From positions 1-33,024 of the forward strand of contig DATAXP010000010.1 in assembly GCA_036272935.1 (NCBI GenBank): a DNA stretch of 33,024 nt. The letters are read 5' to 3'. The DNA is from DATAXP01 sp036272935 (GTDB lineage Bacteria > Planctomycetota > Planctomycetia > Pirellulales > PNKZ01). The notes under the pieces are model-generated. The model made no database searches, was not told the origin of the DNA, and worked only from the letters and a program-made list of their open reading frames with translations. A program made the position numbers and the translations under genes. Below are positions 23,954 through 32,128 of this stretch, in pieces; position 1 is the first letter of the stretch, and every line of letters begins with the position of its first letter.

Positions 23954-24116
23954 GGCCAAACCGCCCGCAGTAGAATACCCGCGCTTCGGTGGATCCCAAT
24001 TCGCAATGCTTCAGTGCATTTGTCCGAGATTGGGTAACCCGGAACTGCCGGTGAGTCGGATTCGACAACGCCAATTTTTAGGGGCTTCGCCTCAAGAGTC
24101 AAGCTGAGTTTTGCCA

Positions 24117-24341
24117 TTACGACGGCCTGCGAACGATCGAAGGCGGAGCCCATTGAGCGTCGCCACGATCCCCATCGTCGAAATAGGGATAGCTATCTTG
24201 CGGCACGAACGACGTGGTCCCGGGCCTCGGGTCGGCTGCTACTGAGTCGGTCGCCAGCGAAATCGCTGCGACTCCGGCGACCACCACTCCCAAGAATTCG
24301 CGCCGCGACGAGGTTGAATCGCATTCGGGGAGATCACGCAT
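24117..24341 (-). CDS. Small Tat-signal protein, 74 aa
   Basis: The ATG at 24341 is preceded by GGAGGG with about 10-base spacing and starts a twin-arginine signal (SSRREFLGVVVAGVAAIS, cleavage near SVAA). The mature part is only about 40 residues (DSYPYFDDGDRGDAQWAPP). It overlaps the end of the FAD oxidoreductase gene by 8 bases, which suggests a coupled pair. It could be a small exported partner of that enzyme, or the remaining N-terminus of a longer exported protein cut by a deletion. I see no continuation downstream in any frame. Confidence 0.6.
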   Translation of the reverse strand: MRDLPECDSTSSRREFLGVVVAGVAAISLATDSVAADPRPGTTSFVPQDSYPYFDDGDRGDAQWAPPSIVRRPS

Positions 24342-25641
24342 CGGTAAAAGGCCCTCCGTTCTGCTGGCCGAGCGTTTCGCGAACCTTTGTGCCCGCCAGT
24401 TCGGCGACATCTTGCTTCGATCGAGTCGCCAGCGCCGCGGCGCAGCCGGCCGCCTCGCCCAATGCCATCGCGGTGGCCGTGACACGCGACGACGCGGCCG
24501 CCTCCTGAGTTGCCGAATGACACCGTCCAGCCACTAGCAAATTCGAAATCTGCTGCGGCACCAGCGTGCGGTACGAGATGTCGTACGGAGCCGGTTGGAA
24601 GCCGGAGCCGGTGAACGGCTTATCGGTCGATGTGGTCGGCGGGTGGATATCCAGAAACCAAGACCCCGTGGCGATGGCGTCGTCGTGGCGCGTCGAGCTG
24701 CGCAGATCGTCGGTGGTCAGCACCTTTTGGCCGACGATCCGCCGCGTGTCGCGCACGCCGATGTACGGCCCGCTCTCGATGTAATAGCTGTCCTCGAAAC
24801 CCGGCACGCTTGCTTTCCACGCCTTGAACATCGTCATCGCGTCCTTGCGGCCTTGCATCTCGGCACGAGTGAAGTCAGTGGCGTCGGTGGCGTTGCCCGG
24901 CACGCGCGTGGCGTGGATGTACGCCTCGTCGGGAGCGAATGCATAGATCAATCCCGGTCCGTAGAACTCGGGCAGCTCGCCGCGCTCGCGCGCTTCGACG
25001 AGCGCCCGCTTGGCGGCGGCTTGAGTCTCCTTCCGCGGCTTCACGTTGCCGATGCGGAAGTGCATCGTCATCGGCATCAGCGGGCTCGTGGTGTTCATCT
25101 CGACCGGGCACCCGGCCCACGCGGCGATGTCGGCATCGCCGGTGCAATCGATCACCTGCCTCGCCTCGACCCGGACCAGGCCATCCTTGTTGGCGATCAG
25201 CACTGCGGCGATCCGGTCTGCGTTCGTCTCCACGCCGCAGGCCATGCTGTGGAACAACACCGACAGGCGATCGCGTTGGGCCAGCAGCAACTCGTCGGCC
25301 AGTAGTTTCACTTCCTCGATGTTCGGAATGCGCACCGTCATCCAGTACTTCGATACCAAATCGGCCCGGCAATCATCGATCGACTTGGCGCCGCGCTTAA
25401 CCGCTCCCAGATCGGTGAGCAGTTCCAGGGCGATTCCTTTGACGACGAATCGTCCCGAACCCTTGTCGACCAGGCCGTCGAAGTACGGCAGGCCAACCGT
25501 GGTGATGATCCCGCCTGCGAAACCGGCCCGCTCGACCAGCAGTGTCTTTGCGCCGTTGCGAGCGGCCGACAGTGCCGCGGCCAACCCTGCGCAGCCGCCG
25601 CCGCACACGAGCACTTCGGTCTTGATTGTCTTGTTGGCCAC
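24334..25641 (-). CDS. FAD-dependent oxidoreductase (FAD_oxidored family)
   Basis: The protein has 435 residues. The N-terminal FAD-binding fold shows VLVCGGGCAGLAAALSAARN (residues 10-29), a variant of GxGxxG, with the acidic VER about 12 residues on. A second motif is VIDCTGDADIAAWAG. The C-terminal LLVAGRCHSATQEAAASSRV segment closes the FAD site. This is the FAD_oxidored group common in planctomycetes; substrate unknown. No signal peptide. The start is GTG at 25641 with GAGGAT about 8 bases upstream. The gene overlaps the small Tat protein downstream by 8 bases. Confidence 0.92.
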   Translation of the reverse strand: MANKTIKTEVLVCGGGCAGLAAALSAARNGAKTLLVERAGFAGGIITTVGLPYFDGLVDKGSGRFVVKGIALELLTDLGAVKRGAKSIDDCRADLVSKYWMTVRIPNIEEVKLLADELLLAQRDRLSVLFHSMACGVETNADRIAAVLIANKDGLVRVEARQVIDCTGDADIAAWAGCPVEMNTTSPLMPMTMHFRIGNVKPRKETQAAAKRALVEARERGELPEFYGPGLIYAFAPDEAYIHATRVPGNATDATDFTRAEMQGRKDAMTMFKAWKASVPGFEDSYYIESGPYIGVRDTRRIVGQKVLTTDDLRSSTRHDDAIATGSWFLDIHPPTTSTDKPFTGSGFQPAPYDISYRTLVPQQISNLLVAGRCHSATQEAAASSRVTATAMALGEAAGCAAALATRSKQDVAELAGTKVRETLGQQNGGPFTDA

Positions 25642-25725
25642 AGAATGCGATCCTCGTTTGCATCAATCGTCGCCTACTGCAACGGCTCGTGGAGCTTCGT
25701 GCCGCCTCGCCCAGCTCTTCGATCG

Positions 25726-26916
25726 TCATTTCGGTTGGCGAGCCGACCATTGCCGATATTCCTCGGACTTCACGAACTCGGCGTACTCGGGCACGGTCCG
25801 CAGATTCTGGAACCGCATCGACAACTTGTCGCGAATCTCGTCCAGCAGTTCCGCCGTGCGCTGGAACTCGCGTTGCTGCATCGAGATGGTCACGAGCAAC
25901 CAATAGGCATCAGCCAATCTGCCATCGGCTTCGATCGCCTGCCGTGCACACCGAGCTGCATCGTCGTATTCTTCCGCGGCGAAGTAAACGTTCGCGCGCA
26001 TGACGTTCGTGTAAGGATCGCCGCCAACGCTCTGATCGATTCGGTCGATCCCAGCCAATGCCTGTTTGAAGTTCTGTTGCGAGATGTTCGCATCGAGCGT
26101 GAGCAGATCGATCGCAGGATCGTCGGGATATTTCTTGCGGAACCCGTCGATCGCCGCGTCGCGCTGGTCAGGAGCGACGCGCTCAGCCGCAATCACTCGC
26201 AGGACCATCACGTTTTTCAGTGACCGCATCGATTCAGGCAGAGCTGCCTCGATTCTCAAGGCCTCTTCGAACCGGCCTTCTCTCGCGGCGGCGCCTAACT
26301 GCTCAAACTGCTTCGCGTGCTTTCCAAACTCGTTTTGCTTTCCCGAGATGACCGCCAGCCATCCTTGTTGAGTGGCGCTGAGAAGCAAGGTGTGTCGCAG
26401 CGTCTCTGAGAACAATTCGCCCGAAGTGGAGATGTTGATGTCGATCGCTTTCACATCGCCGCCGGCGGATTTTGCCAACATGTAGTCGTGATAGTTGATG
26501 CCAGGCGCCGAGAGGAGCCGAAATGCGACACACTTTCGGCCGTTCACGCCGTGAACGTGTAAGCCGGTGTATGAGCCGCCGCGTTGGATGGCGTCGTCGA
26601 TCGCGCCGAAAAAGCCGTTCTTTTTGCCCGGTGCCAACTCGCCTTTTGCGCCTTGAAGGAATCCTTTCAGGAACTGGGGATTGCACTCAACGCCTTGCGA
26701 TGCCCGCGCGATCATCGCGTCCCAGTCAATAAGCGACGCAAGCTGAGTGGTGTCGTTCTTGCGAATGGCGCTTTCCAGCTCTCGGATGTAGCGGCTGCAT
26801 TCGTCGTCGGTCGGTGCGATGTATGCAGCTTCGCTGCTCTCGACACTGCTCTTCTTGGCGCATCCTCCGAACAAAATCGCGACAGCACCGATAGCGAGCC
26901 ACCAAGCCCTTTTCAC
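25726..26916 (-). CDS. Lipoprotein with TPR-like C-terminal half
   Basis: The protein has 396 residues. GTG at 26916 is preceded by GGAGAGG and begins a lipoprotein signal (MKRAWWLAIGAVAILFGG, then Cys19). Residues about 40-180 form an alpha/beta domain I do not recognise (GVNGRKCVAFRLL and INYHDYMLA). Residues about 205-370 are helical pairs of TPR type, for example NVMRANVYFAAEEYDDAARC and LADAYWLLVTISMQQREFQR. It should be tethered to a membrane on the outside and act through protein contacts. It follows nrdR by 60 bases on the same strand. Confidence 0.82.
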   Translation of the reverse strand: MKRAWWLAIGAVAILFGGCAKKSSVESSEAAYIAPTDDECSRYIRELESAIRKNDTTQLASLIDWDAMIARASQGVECNPQFLKGFLQGAKGELAPGKKNGFFGAIDDAIQRGGSYTGLHVHGVNGRKCVAFRLLSAPGINYHDYMLAKSAGGDVKAIDINISTSGELFSETLRHTLLLSATQQGWLAVISGKQNEFGKHAKQFEQLGAAAREGRFEEALRIEAALPESMRSLKNVMVLRVIAAERVAPDQRDAAIDGFRKKYPDDPAIDLLTLDANISQQNFKQALAGIDRIDQSVGGDPYTNVMRANVYFAAEEYDDAARCARQAIEADGRLADAYWLLVTISMQQREFQRTAELLDEIRDKLSMRFQNLRTVPEYAEFVKSEEYRQWSARQPK

Positions 26917-26976
26917 GAGCCACCTCTCCGAGTGTTGGCCGGTTGTTCTGTCGAAACGGGAGACGCCGGCCTTACT

Positions 26977-27456
26977 CTAGCCGCTCGCGCTGGCACCATC
27001 ATCTCGGTCGCCCAGCATCGGTTCGAGTTCTTCGACGAAGTCGCGTACGTCTTTGAATTCGCGGTACACACTGGCAAAGCGGACGAATGCCACCTGGTCG
27101 AGCTGCCGAAGATGCCGCATCACCAGCTCGCCAAGATACTGCGTGTGCACTTCGCTGTCGAAGTTGGCGTAGATGTCGGTCTCGACGGCGGTGACGATCG
27201 CCTCGATCTGCTCCTCGCTGATCGGCCGTTTCCAGCAAGCCTTTTCCAGGCCGCGGCGAATCTTGTCGCGCTCGAACGGAGCGCGGGTGCCGTCTTTCTT
27301 GATCACCTTCAGCGCGGTTTCTTCGATGCGCTCGTAGGTAGTGTAGCGGCGCTTACAGTGCAGGCACTCGCGCCGCCGGCGGATCGCGAACCCATCCTGG
27401 CTCGCCCGGGAGTCGATCACCCGATCGTTATCGACACGGCAGAAAGGGCAGTTCAT
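26977..27456 (-). CDS. nrdR: Transcriptional repressor NrdR
   Basis: The protein has 159 residues. It represses ribonucleotide reductase genes when dATP is high. The N-terminal zinc ribbon has Cys3, Cys6, Cys31 and Cys34 (CPFC and CLHC); the ATP-cone domain spans about 49-139 (VIKKDGTRAPFERDKIRRGL). The ATG at 27456 is standard for the family. No reductase gene is in the window. It is separated from rpoN by an 81-base spacer filled with a heptamer-phased palindrome, so whether the two genes share a transcript is open. Confidence 0.97.
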   Translation of the reverse strand: MNCPFCRVDNDRVIDSRASQDGFAIRRRRECLHCKRRYTTYERIEETALKVIKKDGTRAPFERDKIRRGLEKACWKRPISEEQIEAIVTAVETDIYANFDSEVHTQYLGELVMRHLRQLDQVAFVRFASVYREFKDVRDFVEELEPMLGDRDDGASASG

Positions 27457-27460
27457 TGGC

Positions 27461-27534
27461 TAGAGGGCAGTGTATGCAGAGGGCAGCAGGCAGCAGCTGC
27501 GGCACTGCCTACTGCCCTCTGCCCTCTGCCTACT
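27461..27534. repeat. Heptamer-phased imperfect palindrome between rpoN and nrdR
   Basis: Arms 27476-27493 and 27505-27522 pair at 17 of 18 positions around an 11-nt loop. The whole spacer reads as near-repeats of a 7-base unit of the type CTGCCCT/CTGCCTA and its complement, with the strand switching in the middle. It looks like the short heptameric repeats known from some bacterial genomes. It could also act as a transcript boundary. Confidence 0.7.
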
Positions 27535-27537
27535 TCC

Positions 27538-29013
27538 TCAGGTCCACGCTCGGCGCTGGCGCGAGCTGGCAATCTTCATGGCCTTGCGGTACTTCGTCAC
27601 CGTCCGCCGCGCGACTTTCAATCCGTGCTTCTCTAATTCCTTCACCAGCTCATCGTCGCTGAAGGGACGATGCTTGTCTTCGTGCTCGATGATCTCTTCC
27701 AGCTTCAGCCGCACAGTGTCCCAGGCCACCTCATCGCCGTCGGCGCTTACCGTGCCGCCGCCGAAGAACCGCTTCAGCGGAAAGATGCCGCGCGGCGTCT
27801 GGATCCATTTGTCGTCAACCGCCCGGCTGACGGTCGTGACGTGCACGCCAACCTTGTCGGCGATTTGCTGCATCTTCAGCGGTTCGATGTACTCGGGCCC
27901 CTTGTTCAGGAACTCGGTCTGATGATCGACAATCGCCTGGGCGACGCGCGTCAGCGTGTTGCGGCGCTGCTCGATCGACTCGATCAACCATTGGGCCGAG
28001 TTGAGCTTCCGCTTGATCCATTCCTTTTCGGCGTCGGTCGCGGTCCCTTGCTGGATGAGCTTGCGGTAGTACGGGCTGACGAACAGGCCGGGCGTGCGGC
28101 CATCTTCGAGCCGTATCTTGTATTTCCCCTCCTCGGTCACGTCGAGAAAGATGTCGGGCGTCACCGTCGGGGCATGCACGTCGGTGAAATCTGCTCCCGG
28201 TTTCGGGTTTAGCTTTCGCAGCTCGCCGAGCGCTTCCTGGATCAACTCCAGCGAGTAGCCGGTCTTGCGCTGGATGACCGGCAGACGGTTGTGCTCCAAA
28301 TCCTCGAGGTGGCTAGTGATCAGCGTGCGCAATTGATCGTAGCAGTGCATGCCGGGCATCAATTGCAGCAGCAGGCACTCGCGCAGGTTGCGCGCTCCCA
28401 CGCCCGGCGGTTCGAGCTTTTGCACCATGCCCAGCGCTCGCTGCATCAGCTCGATGCCCGCGGGCCCCGAGTTCGGCTCGGCCAGGTCTTCCAACCGGCC
28501 TTGCACGTAACCGTTGGTATCGAGGTTGTAGATGATCCGCTCGGCGGCGGCACGCACCTCGTCGTCGATCTCCCACCAGCCGAGCTGTTCGCGCAGGTAA
28601 TCGTTCAGCGACTGCGGCCGGGCCAGCATGTTGGCCATCGCATCGTGCTTGCGATCGCCTTCCTCCTCGAGCCGCGAACTGCTCATGCGCGGCCGCTCGT
28701 CGTGGCTGGGCCATTCGTCGGTGTCGAGATTCAGCAGCCGCTCGAAATCGGCCTCGTTGCTCTTGTTGTCGTCGACGACCAACTCGCGCTCTTCAGCCGT
28801 GGGCGCGTTGGGATTCTCTTCCTCGACCTGCTCGTCCGGCAGGTCGGGATCTTCCTCGCGCATCTCGAGCACCGGATTCTCTTGCAGTTCCTGCTCGATG
28901 CGCTCCTGCAGTGCCATAATCGGCAGTTGCAGGATTTCCATCGACTGGATCATGCGCGGTGCGAGCACCTGCTTCTGCACCAGCCGCATTTCCTGACCGA
29001 ATGAAAGTCTCAT
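27538..29013 (-). CDS. rpoN: RNA polymerase sigma-54 factor
   Basis: The protein has 491 residues. It directs RNA polymerase to -24/-12 promoters and needs an AAA+ activator. Region I at 1-50 (QKQVLAPRMIQSMEILQLPI) contacts activators; an acidic linker follows to about 130; the core-binding part runs to about 330; a helix-turn-helix reads VGVHVTTVSRAVDDKWIQT; and the RpoN box is ARRTVTKYRK at about 468-477. The ATG at 29013 gives MRLSFGQEMRLVQKQ, the family start; the upstream frame to 29049 runs into the palindrome. It lies between recR and nrdR, an unusual neighbourhood, with repeats on both sides. Confidence 0.97.
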   Translation of the reverse strand: MRLSFGQEMRLVQKQVLAPRMIQSMEILQLPIMALQERIEQELQENPVLEMREEDPDLPDEQVEEENPNAPTAEERELVVDDNKSNEADFERLLNLDTDEWPSHDERPRMSSSRLEEEGDRKHDAMANMLARPQSLNDYLREQLGWWEIDDEVRAAAERIIYNLDTNGYVQGRLEDLAEPNSGPAGIELMQRALGMVQKLEPPGVGARNLRECLLLQLMPGMHCYDQLRTLITSHLEDLEHNRLPVIQRKTGYSLELIQEALGELRKLNPKPGADFTDVHAPTVTPDIFLDVTEEGKYKIRLEDGRTPGLFVSPYYRKLIQQGTATDAEKEWIKRKLNSAQWLIESIEQRRNTLTRVAQAIVDHQTEFLNKGPEYIEPLKMQQIADKVGVHVTTVSRAVDDKWIQTPRGIFPLKRFFGGGTVSADGDEVAWDTVRLKLEEIIEHEDKHRPFSDDELVKELEKHGLKVARRTVTKYRKAMKIASSRQRRAWT

Positions 29014-29030
29014 AGCTTTTGCTCGTCTAA

Positions 29031-29091
29031 AGCAGTTAGCGGTTAGCAATGAGCGATTAGCCTGCCGGCTGGTTGCTGACTGCTAACTGCT
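29031..29091. repeat. Heptamer-phased imperfect palindrome between recR and rpoN
   Basis: Arms 29031-29054 and 29068-29091 pair at 20 of 24 positions around 13 bases. The sequence steps in 7-base units (GCAGTTA, GCGGTTA, GCAATGA, GCGATTA, then the complement series TGCTGAC, TGCTAAC). It fills most of the 84-base gap and replaces any recognisable ribosome-binding site distance upstream of rpoN. Confidence 0.7.
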
Positions 29092-29097
29092 GTTCCT

Positions 29098-29733
29098 TCA
29101 AAACTTTTGTCGCCCCGCTAAAGCGTCGGCCAAAATCTCTCGATTGGCAAATTCCAACACACTACCGGTCGTGATCCCGCGGGCCAGCCGAGTGATTTCG
29201 ACCGGAAACTCGGCCAGCCGATTTGAAATATACAGCGCGGTGCCGTCACCTTCGAGCGTCGGGTTCGTGCCCATGATCACTTCGCGGAAGTTTCCCGTGC
29301 GTACGCGCTCCACCAACGGATCAATCGTCAACTGCTCGGGACCAATCCCTTCCAGTGGCGCAATCCTCCCCAACAACACGTGATACATGCCCCGATACGT
29401 TCCTGCCTGCTCCAAGGCGATCAAATCGCGCGGCTGCTCGACCACGCACAACAGGCCAGCGTCGCGGCGCGGGTCGCTGCAAACGGCGCAAACGTCCCCT
29501 TCGGAAAAATTGAAACAAACCCGGCACGAGCGGACCTTTTGCTTAACATCGCGCACCGCGTCGGCCAACGCCAGCGCCGCCGACTCGTTCATCCGCAGCA
29601 CATGGAACGTCAACCGCTCGGCCGACTTCTTGCCGATGCCCGGAAGCTTGGCGAACTCTTCCACCAGCCGGTTGATCGATTCCGAAATGCCGTTCACGTC
29701 CTTGAGCCTTTCGCTGCCCTTGGTCGCCGTCAC
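29098..29733 (-). CDS. recR: Recombination mediator protein RecR
   Basis: The protein has 211 residues. It loads RecA on gapped DNA with RecO and RecF. A helix-hairpin-helix (LPGIGKKSAERL, 30-41), a four-cysteine zinc finger (Cys70, 73, 82, 85), and a Toprim domain (LLCVVEQPRDLIALEQAG and GTNPTLEGDGTALYI) are in the usual order. The start is GTG at 29733, overlapping the ybaB stop as GTGA. This adds about 18 residues compared with typical RecR; a GTG at 29697 would give a normal-length N-terminus, so the start is not certain. Confidence 0.96.
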   Translation of the reverse strand: MTATKGSERLKDVNGISESINRLVEEFAKLPGIGKKSAERLTFHVLRMNESAALALADAVRDVKQKVRSCRVCFNFSEGDVCAVCSDPRRDAGLLCVVEQPRDLIALEQAGTYRGMYHVLLGRIAPLEGIGPEQLTIDPLVERVRTGNFREVIMGTNPTLEGDGTALYISNRLAEFPVEITRLARGITTGSVLEFANREILADALAGRQKF

Positions 29734-30095
29734 TCCGGCGGCGCGTTGCTGCCGCCCAATTTCGCGGCCATCTCCTTCAGCCGTCCCAGGTCCAAGCCGC
29801 TGGTCAGCGAGCTCATCGCCTGCATGTGCAATTGCTTGGCATCGGCCAGCGCCTGATTAGCGGCGGTAACGATCAGGTCCTCCAGAAACTCTGCGTCGCC
29901 TTGAGCCAGCAACGTCGGATCGATCTTGCAGCCGACCACTTCTTGCAGGCCGTTGACTTCGACCTGCACTAAGCCGCCGCCGGCACTGCCGGTCGCCCGC
30001 TGCTGCTTGAGCTCGCGGCTCATCTGGTCGATCTGGCCGCCGAGTTCCTGGGCTCGCTTGACCAACGCCGTCAGGTTTCCGAGTGATCCAAACAC
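29730..30095 (-). CDS. ybaB: YbaB/EbfC nucleoid-associated protein
   Basis: The protein has 121 residues. YbaB/EbfC proteins are dimeric, tweezer-shaped DNA-binding proteins, usually encoded between dnaX and recR as here. The GTG at 30095 is chosen because GAGGAG lies 8 bases upstream and the product starts like the family (FGSLGNLTALVKRAQELGGQ). A GTG at 30158 overlapping the dnaX stop is also open but adds a charged, non-homologous head. Conserved parts include GGGLVQVEVNGLQEVVGCKI and the helical DLIVTAANQALADAK. Confidence 0.94.
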   Translation of the reverse strand: MFGSLGNLTALVKRAQELGGQIDQMSRELKQQRATGSAGGGLVQVEVNGLQEVVGCKIDPTLLAQGDAEFLEDLIVTAANQALADAKQLHMQAMSSLTSGLDLGRLKEMAAKLGGSNAPPE

Positions 30096-30154
30096 CGCAG
30101 TTCTCCTCGAACGTTCGCGATTGGTGCGTTCTCGATCTCCGTCGGCGGTCGCGG

Positions 30155-31936
30155 TCACGAAGGCGTTACGCCCGTGGCCGCTTCAAGCCTCACCGGACGA
30201 GCACCGAACAGTTCCGTCGCTCGCTTCACCAATGGCTGTTCGGCCGCCTGCATCATTCGATCTCGATCGGTCATCGTGGGTGCCGCCGCAGGCTTGGCCT
30301 CGGCGTTCTGCTCTGCCTCGGCGACCACAAACTCGATCCGCATCGGTCGTCCGACAATGTTCCGCAGCGATTGCTCGAACTTCGCGACCTGTTCCGGCCG
30401 CTCGCAGAACGACTTATGCGAAGTATATCCCGCGGGAAACGCAACGACCAGCAGATTTGGCGCAAGAATTGCTCTCGGAATTGCCGCCTCGGCCATGTCG
30501 TGAGCCACGCCAGTCTGCTGGGCCAGCACCTGCGACCACAAGACGGTTGGCGACAGTACCCCGGCTCCGTCTTCCTCGGCACTTTCGGTGGTCAGCTCTA
30601 CTTCGGTGTCCGCGCTTTCGCTGATGACAGTTGAGCTGACGACACTGTCACCGGCTTTTTTTTTTGTGGCCGCAGGCGAGGGAGCGGCGACTTGTCTGAC
30701 CGGCGTCGCGGCGGGAAGCGCCGGCCGTTTGGGAACAGCGGCGGTCGGCGCGCCGGTTCTGAGCTGCTCGACCACGCGAGCTAGTTCTTCCAGATTCCCA
30801 AGCCGCGCGAGGCGAACCAACGCCAGTTCGGCCAGGGTGCGTCCGCGGGTCGTGTATCGCATGCGGGCCAGGCTCGAATCGATGACCTGCATCCACGCCA
30901 GAATGGTCTCCAGGCCAAGCTGCTCGGCAATCGCGGCTACCTGCTCCGCCTCGGCAGGATCGACGAACTCCAGCGCGTCGGCCGGGCAACCGACCGCGGC
31001 GACCATCGTGTCGCGCAGGTATCCCAACAATTGATCGAGCAATTGCCCAACATCGACCCCTTCGGCTAGCGCGGCATCCAGATCGGCCAGCGCCGCGGCG
31101 GCATCGCCACTGGCCAAATGAGCCACCAGCCCGCCGAGCCGCTGCGTCCCCGCGGTCCCCAACAGCCGGTTCACGTCGGCCGCCGTAAGCCGCTCGCCAC
31201 CCGAGGCCATGAGCTGTTCAAGCAACGATTGGCTGTCGCGCATCGAGCCGGCGGCACGCCGGGCGATAATCTCCAGCGCCTCGGGCTCGGCCGTGGTTCC
31301 TTCCGCCTCGACGATCTGCCGCAGCCGGGCAACGATCGATGGCGTCTGGATGCCGGCGAAGTCGAACCGCTGGCAGCGCGACAGGATCGTGATCGGAATC
31401 TTTTCCGGCTCGGTCGTACAGAAGATGAACTTCACGTGCTCCGGCGGCTCTTCGAGCGTCTTGAGCAATGCGTTGAACGCCTCGCGCGTGAGCATGTGCA
31501 CTTCGTCGATGATGTAAATCTTGTAGCGCGAGCGGCTCGCGCGCACATTCACGTTCTGCCGCAGTTCTCGGATTTCGTCGATGCCGCGGTTGCTCGCGCC
31601 GTCGATCTCCAGCACGTCGACATCGTCGCCGGTGCTGATCGCCCGGCAGATATCGCACTCGTTGCAGGGGGTCGGCGTGGGGCCGTGGACGCAGTTCAGC
31701 GCCTTGGCGAAGATGCGCGCGGCCGAGGTCTTGCCGACGCCGCGGGCTCCGGTGAATAGATAGGCATGGCCGACGCGGTTCGACGTGATCGCCCCGGCCA
31801 AGGCCTGAGCCACGTGCTCCTGCCCCACCAGATCGGCGAAGGTTTGCGGGCGATAGCGCCGGGCGACAACAACGTACGAATCGCCACGTGTCCCGGGATC
31901 AGCGCCTCCGCCAGATGTCGCACTCAACGGGCTCAT
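30155..31936 (-). CDS. dnaX: DNA polymerase III subunit tau/gamma
   Basis: The protein has 593 residues. It is the ATPase of the clamp loader and ties the replisome together. Walker A is GARGVGKT (63-70); zinc ligands are Cys82, Cys91, Cys94 and Cys97; Walker B is DEVH (144-147); sensor one is in ILSRCQRF. The AAA+ and collar parts end near residue 380; a Pro/Ala-rich linker and a C-terminal tau domain follow. The start ATG at 31936 gives about 20 residues before the family start (VVARRYRPQTF). At codons 424-427 the linker contains a run of ten A with a hairpin after it, described separately, which should yield a 429-residue gamma form. Confidence 0.96.
   Translation of the reverse strand: MSPLSATSGGGADPGTRGDSYVVVARRYRPQTFADLVGQEHVAQALAGAITSNRVGHAYLFTGARGVGKTSAARIFAKALNCVHGPTPTPCNECDICRAISTGDDVDVLEIDGASNRGIDEIRELRQNVNVRASRSRYKIYIIDEVHMLTREAFNALLKTLEEPPEHVKFIFCTTEPEKIPITILSRCQRFDFAGIQTPSIVARLRQIVEAEGTTAEPEALEIIARRAAGSMRDSQSLLEQLMASGGERLTAADVNRLLGTAGTQRLGGLVAHLASGDAAAALADLDAALAEGVDVGQLLDQLLGYLRDTMVAAVGCPADALEFVDPAEAEQVAAIAEQLGLETILAWMQVIDSSLARMRYTTRGRTLAELALVRLARLGNLEELARVVEQLRTGAPTAAVPKRPALPAATPVRQVAAPSPAATKKKAGDSVVSSTVISESADTEVELTTESAEEDGAGVLSPTVLWSQVLAQQTGVAHDMAEAAIPRAILAPNLLVVAFPAGYTSHKSFCERPEQVAKFEQSLRNIVGRPMRIEFVVAEAEQNAEAKPAAAPTMTDRDRMMQAAEQPLVKRATELFGARPVRLEAATGVTPS
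30625..30665 (-). other. Probable frameshift or slippage signal in dnaX
   Basis: On the minus strand, ten A residues (30656-30665) cover the end of Thr424 and Lys425-427. Five bases later a 7-bp stem (TGACAGT and ACTGTCA, 30644-30650 with 30625-30631) with a 12-nt loop can form. A shift to -1 reads AGC CGG and then TGA (30648-30650), giving 429 residues. A shift to +1 ends at a TAG about twenty codons on. Confidence 0.8.
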
Positions 31937-31983
31937 CCATCACCGCTCGACGGTTCACAAACGCGACCGATCCGCAACGGCTC

Positions 31984-32103
31984 GCGTCGGCCGCCGATGA
32001 GAGACCCACCGCACAAAGGGCTGACTGCTTATGGCTGCTGGATTTCTCCTCTGACCAGGTTCACAGGTCCCCATTGCGGGGGCCCCTCATCGGCGACCGA
32101 CGC
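31984..32103 (-). ncRNA. ffs: Signal recognition particle RNA (4.5S-type)
   Basis: The minus strand carries the SRP signature: GAACCTGGTCAG, a short hairpin GGA-GAAA-UCC, and AGCAGCC followed by AUAAG. The ends pair in a long helix: 32086-32094 with 31993-32001 (9 of 9) and 32095-32103 with 31984-31992 (8 Watson-Crick pairs and one G-U). A further inner helix brings it to a rod of about 120 nt, as in E. coli (114 nt). The RNA binds Ffh and targets membrane proteins. The tetraloop is GAAA (GNRA type) instead of the E. coli GGAA. It precedes dnaX by 47 bases, as in Bacillus. Exact ends are inferred from pairing. Confidence 0.9.
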
Positions 32104-32128
32104 TTTCGTTCCGCGGTCGCTACGATCC

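Noticed and set aside
23926..24153. 75-codon minus-strand frame between the CobB-like gene and the small Tat protein
   Set aside because: It overlaps the start of the CobB-like gene, has no ribosome-binding site and no recognisable feature.
30096..30158. Longer ybaB start at the GTG overlapping the dnaX stop
   Set aside because: GAGGAG stands 8 bases before the GTG at 30095, and the family N-terminus begins there; the extra head is charged and unlike YbaB.
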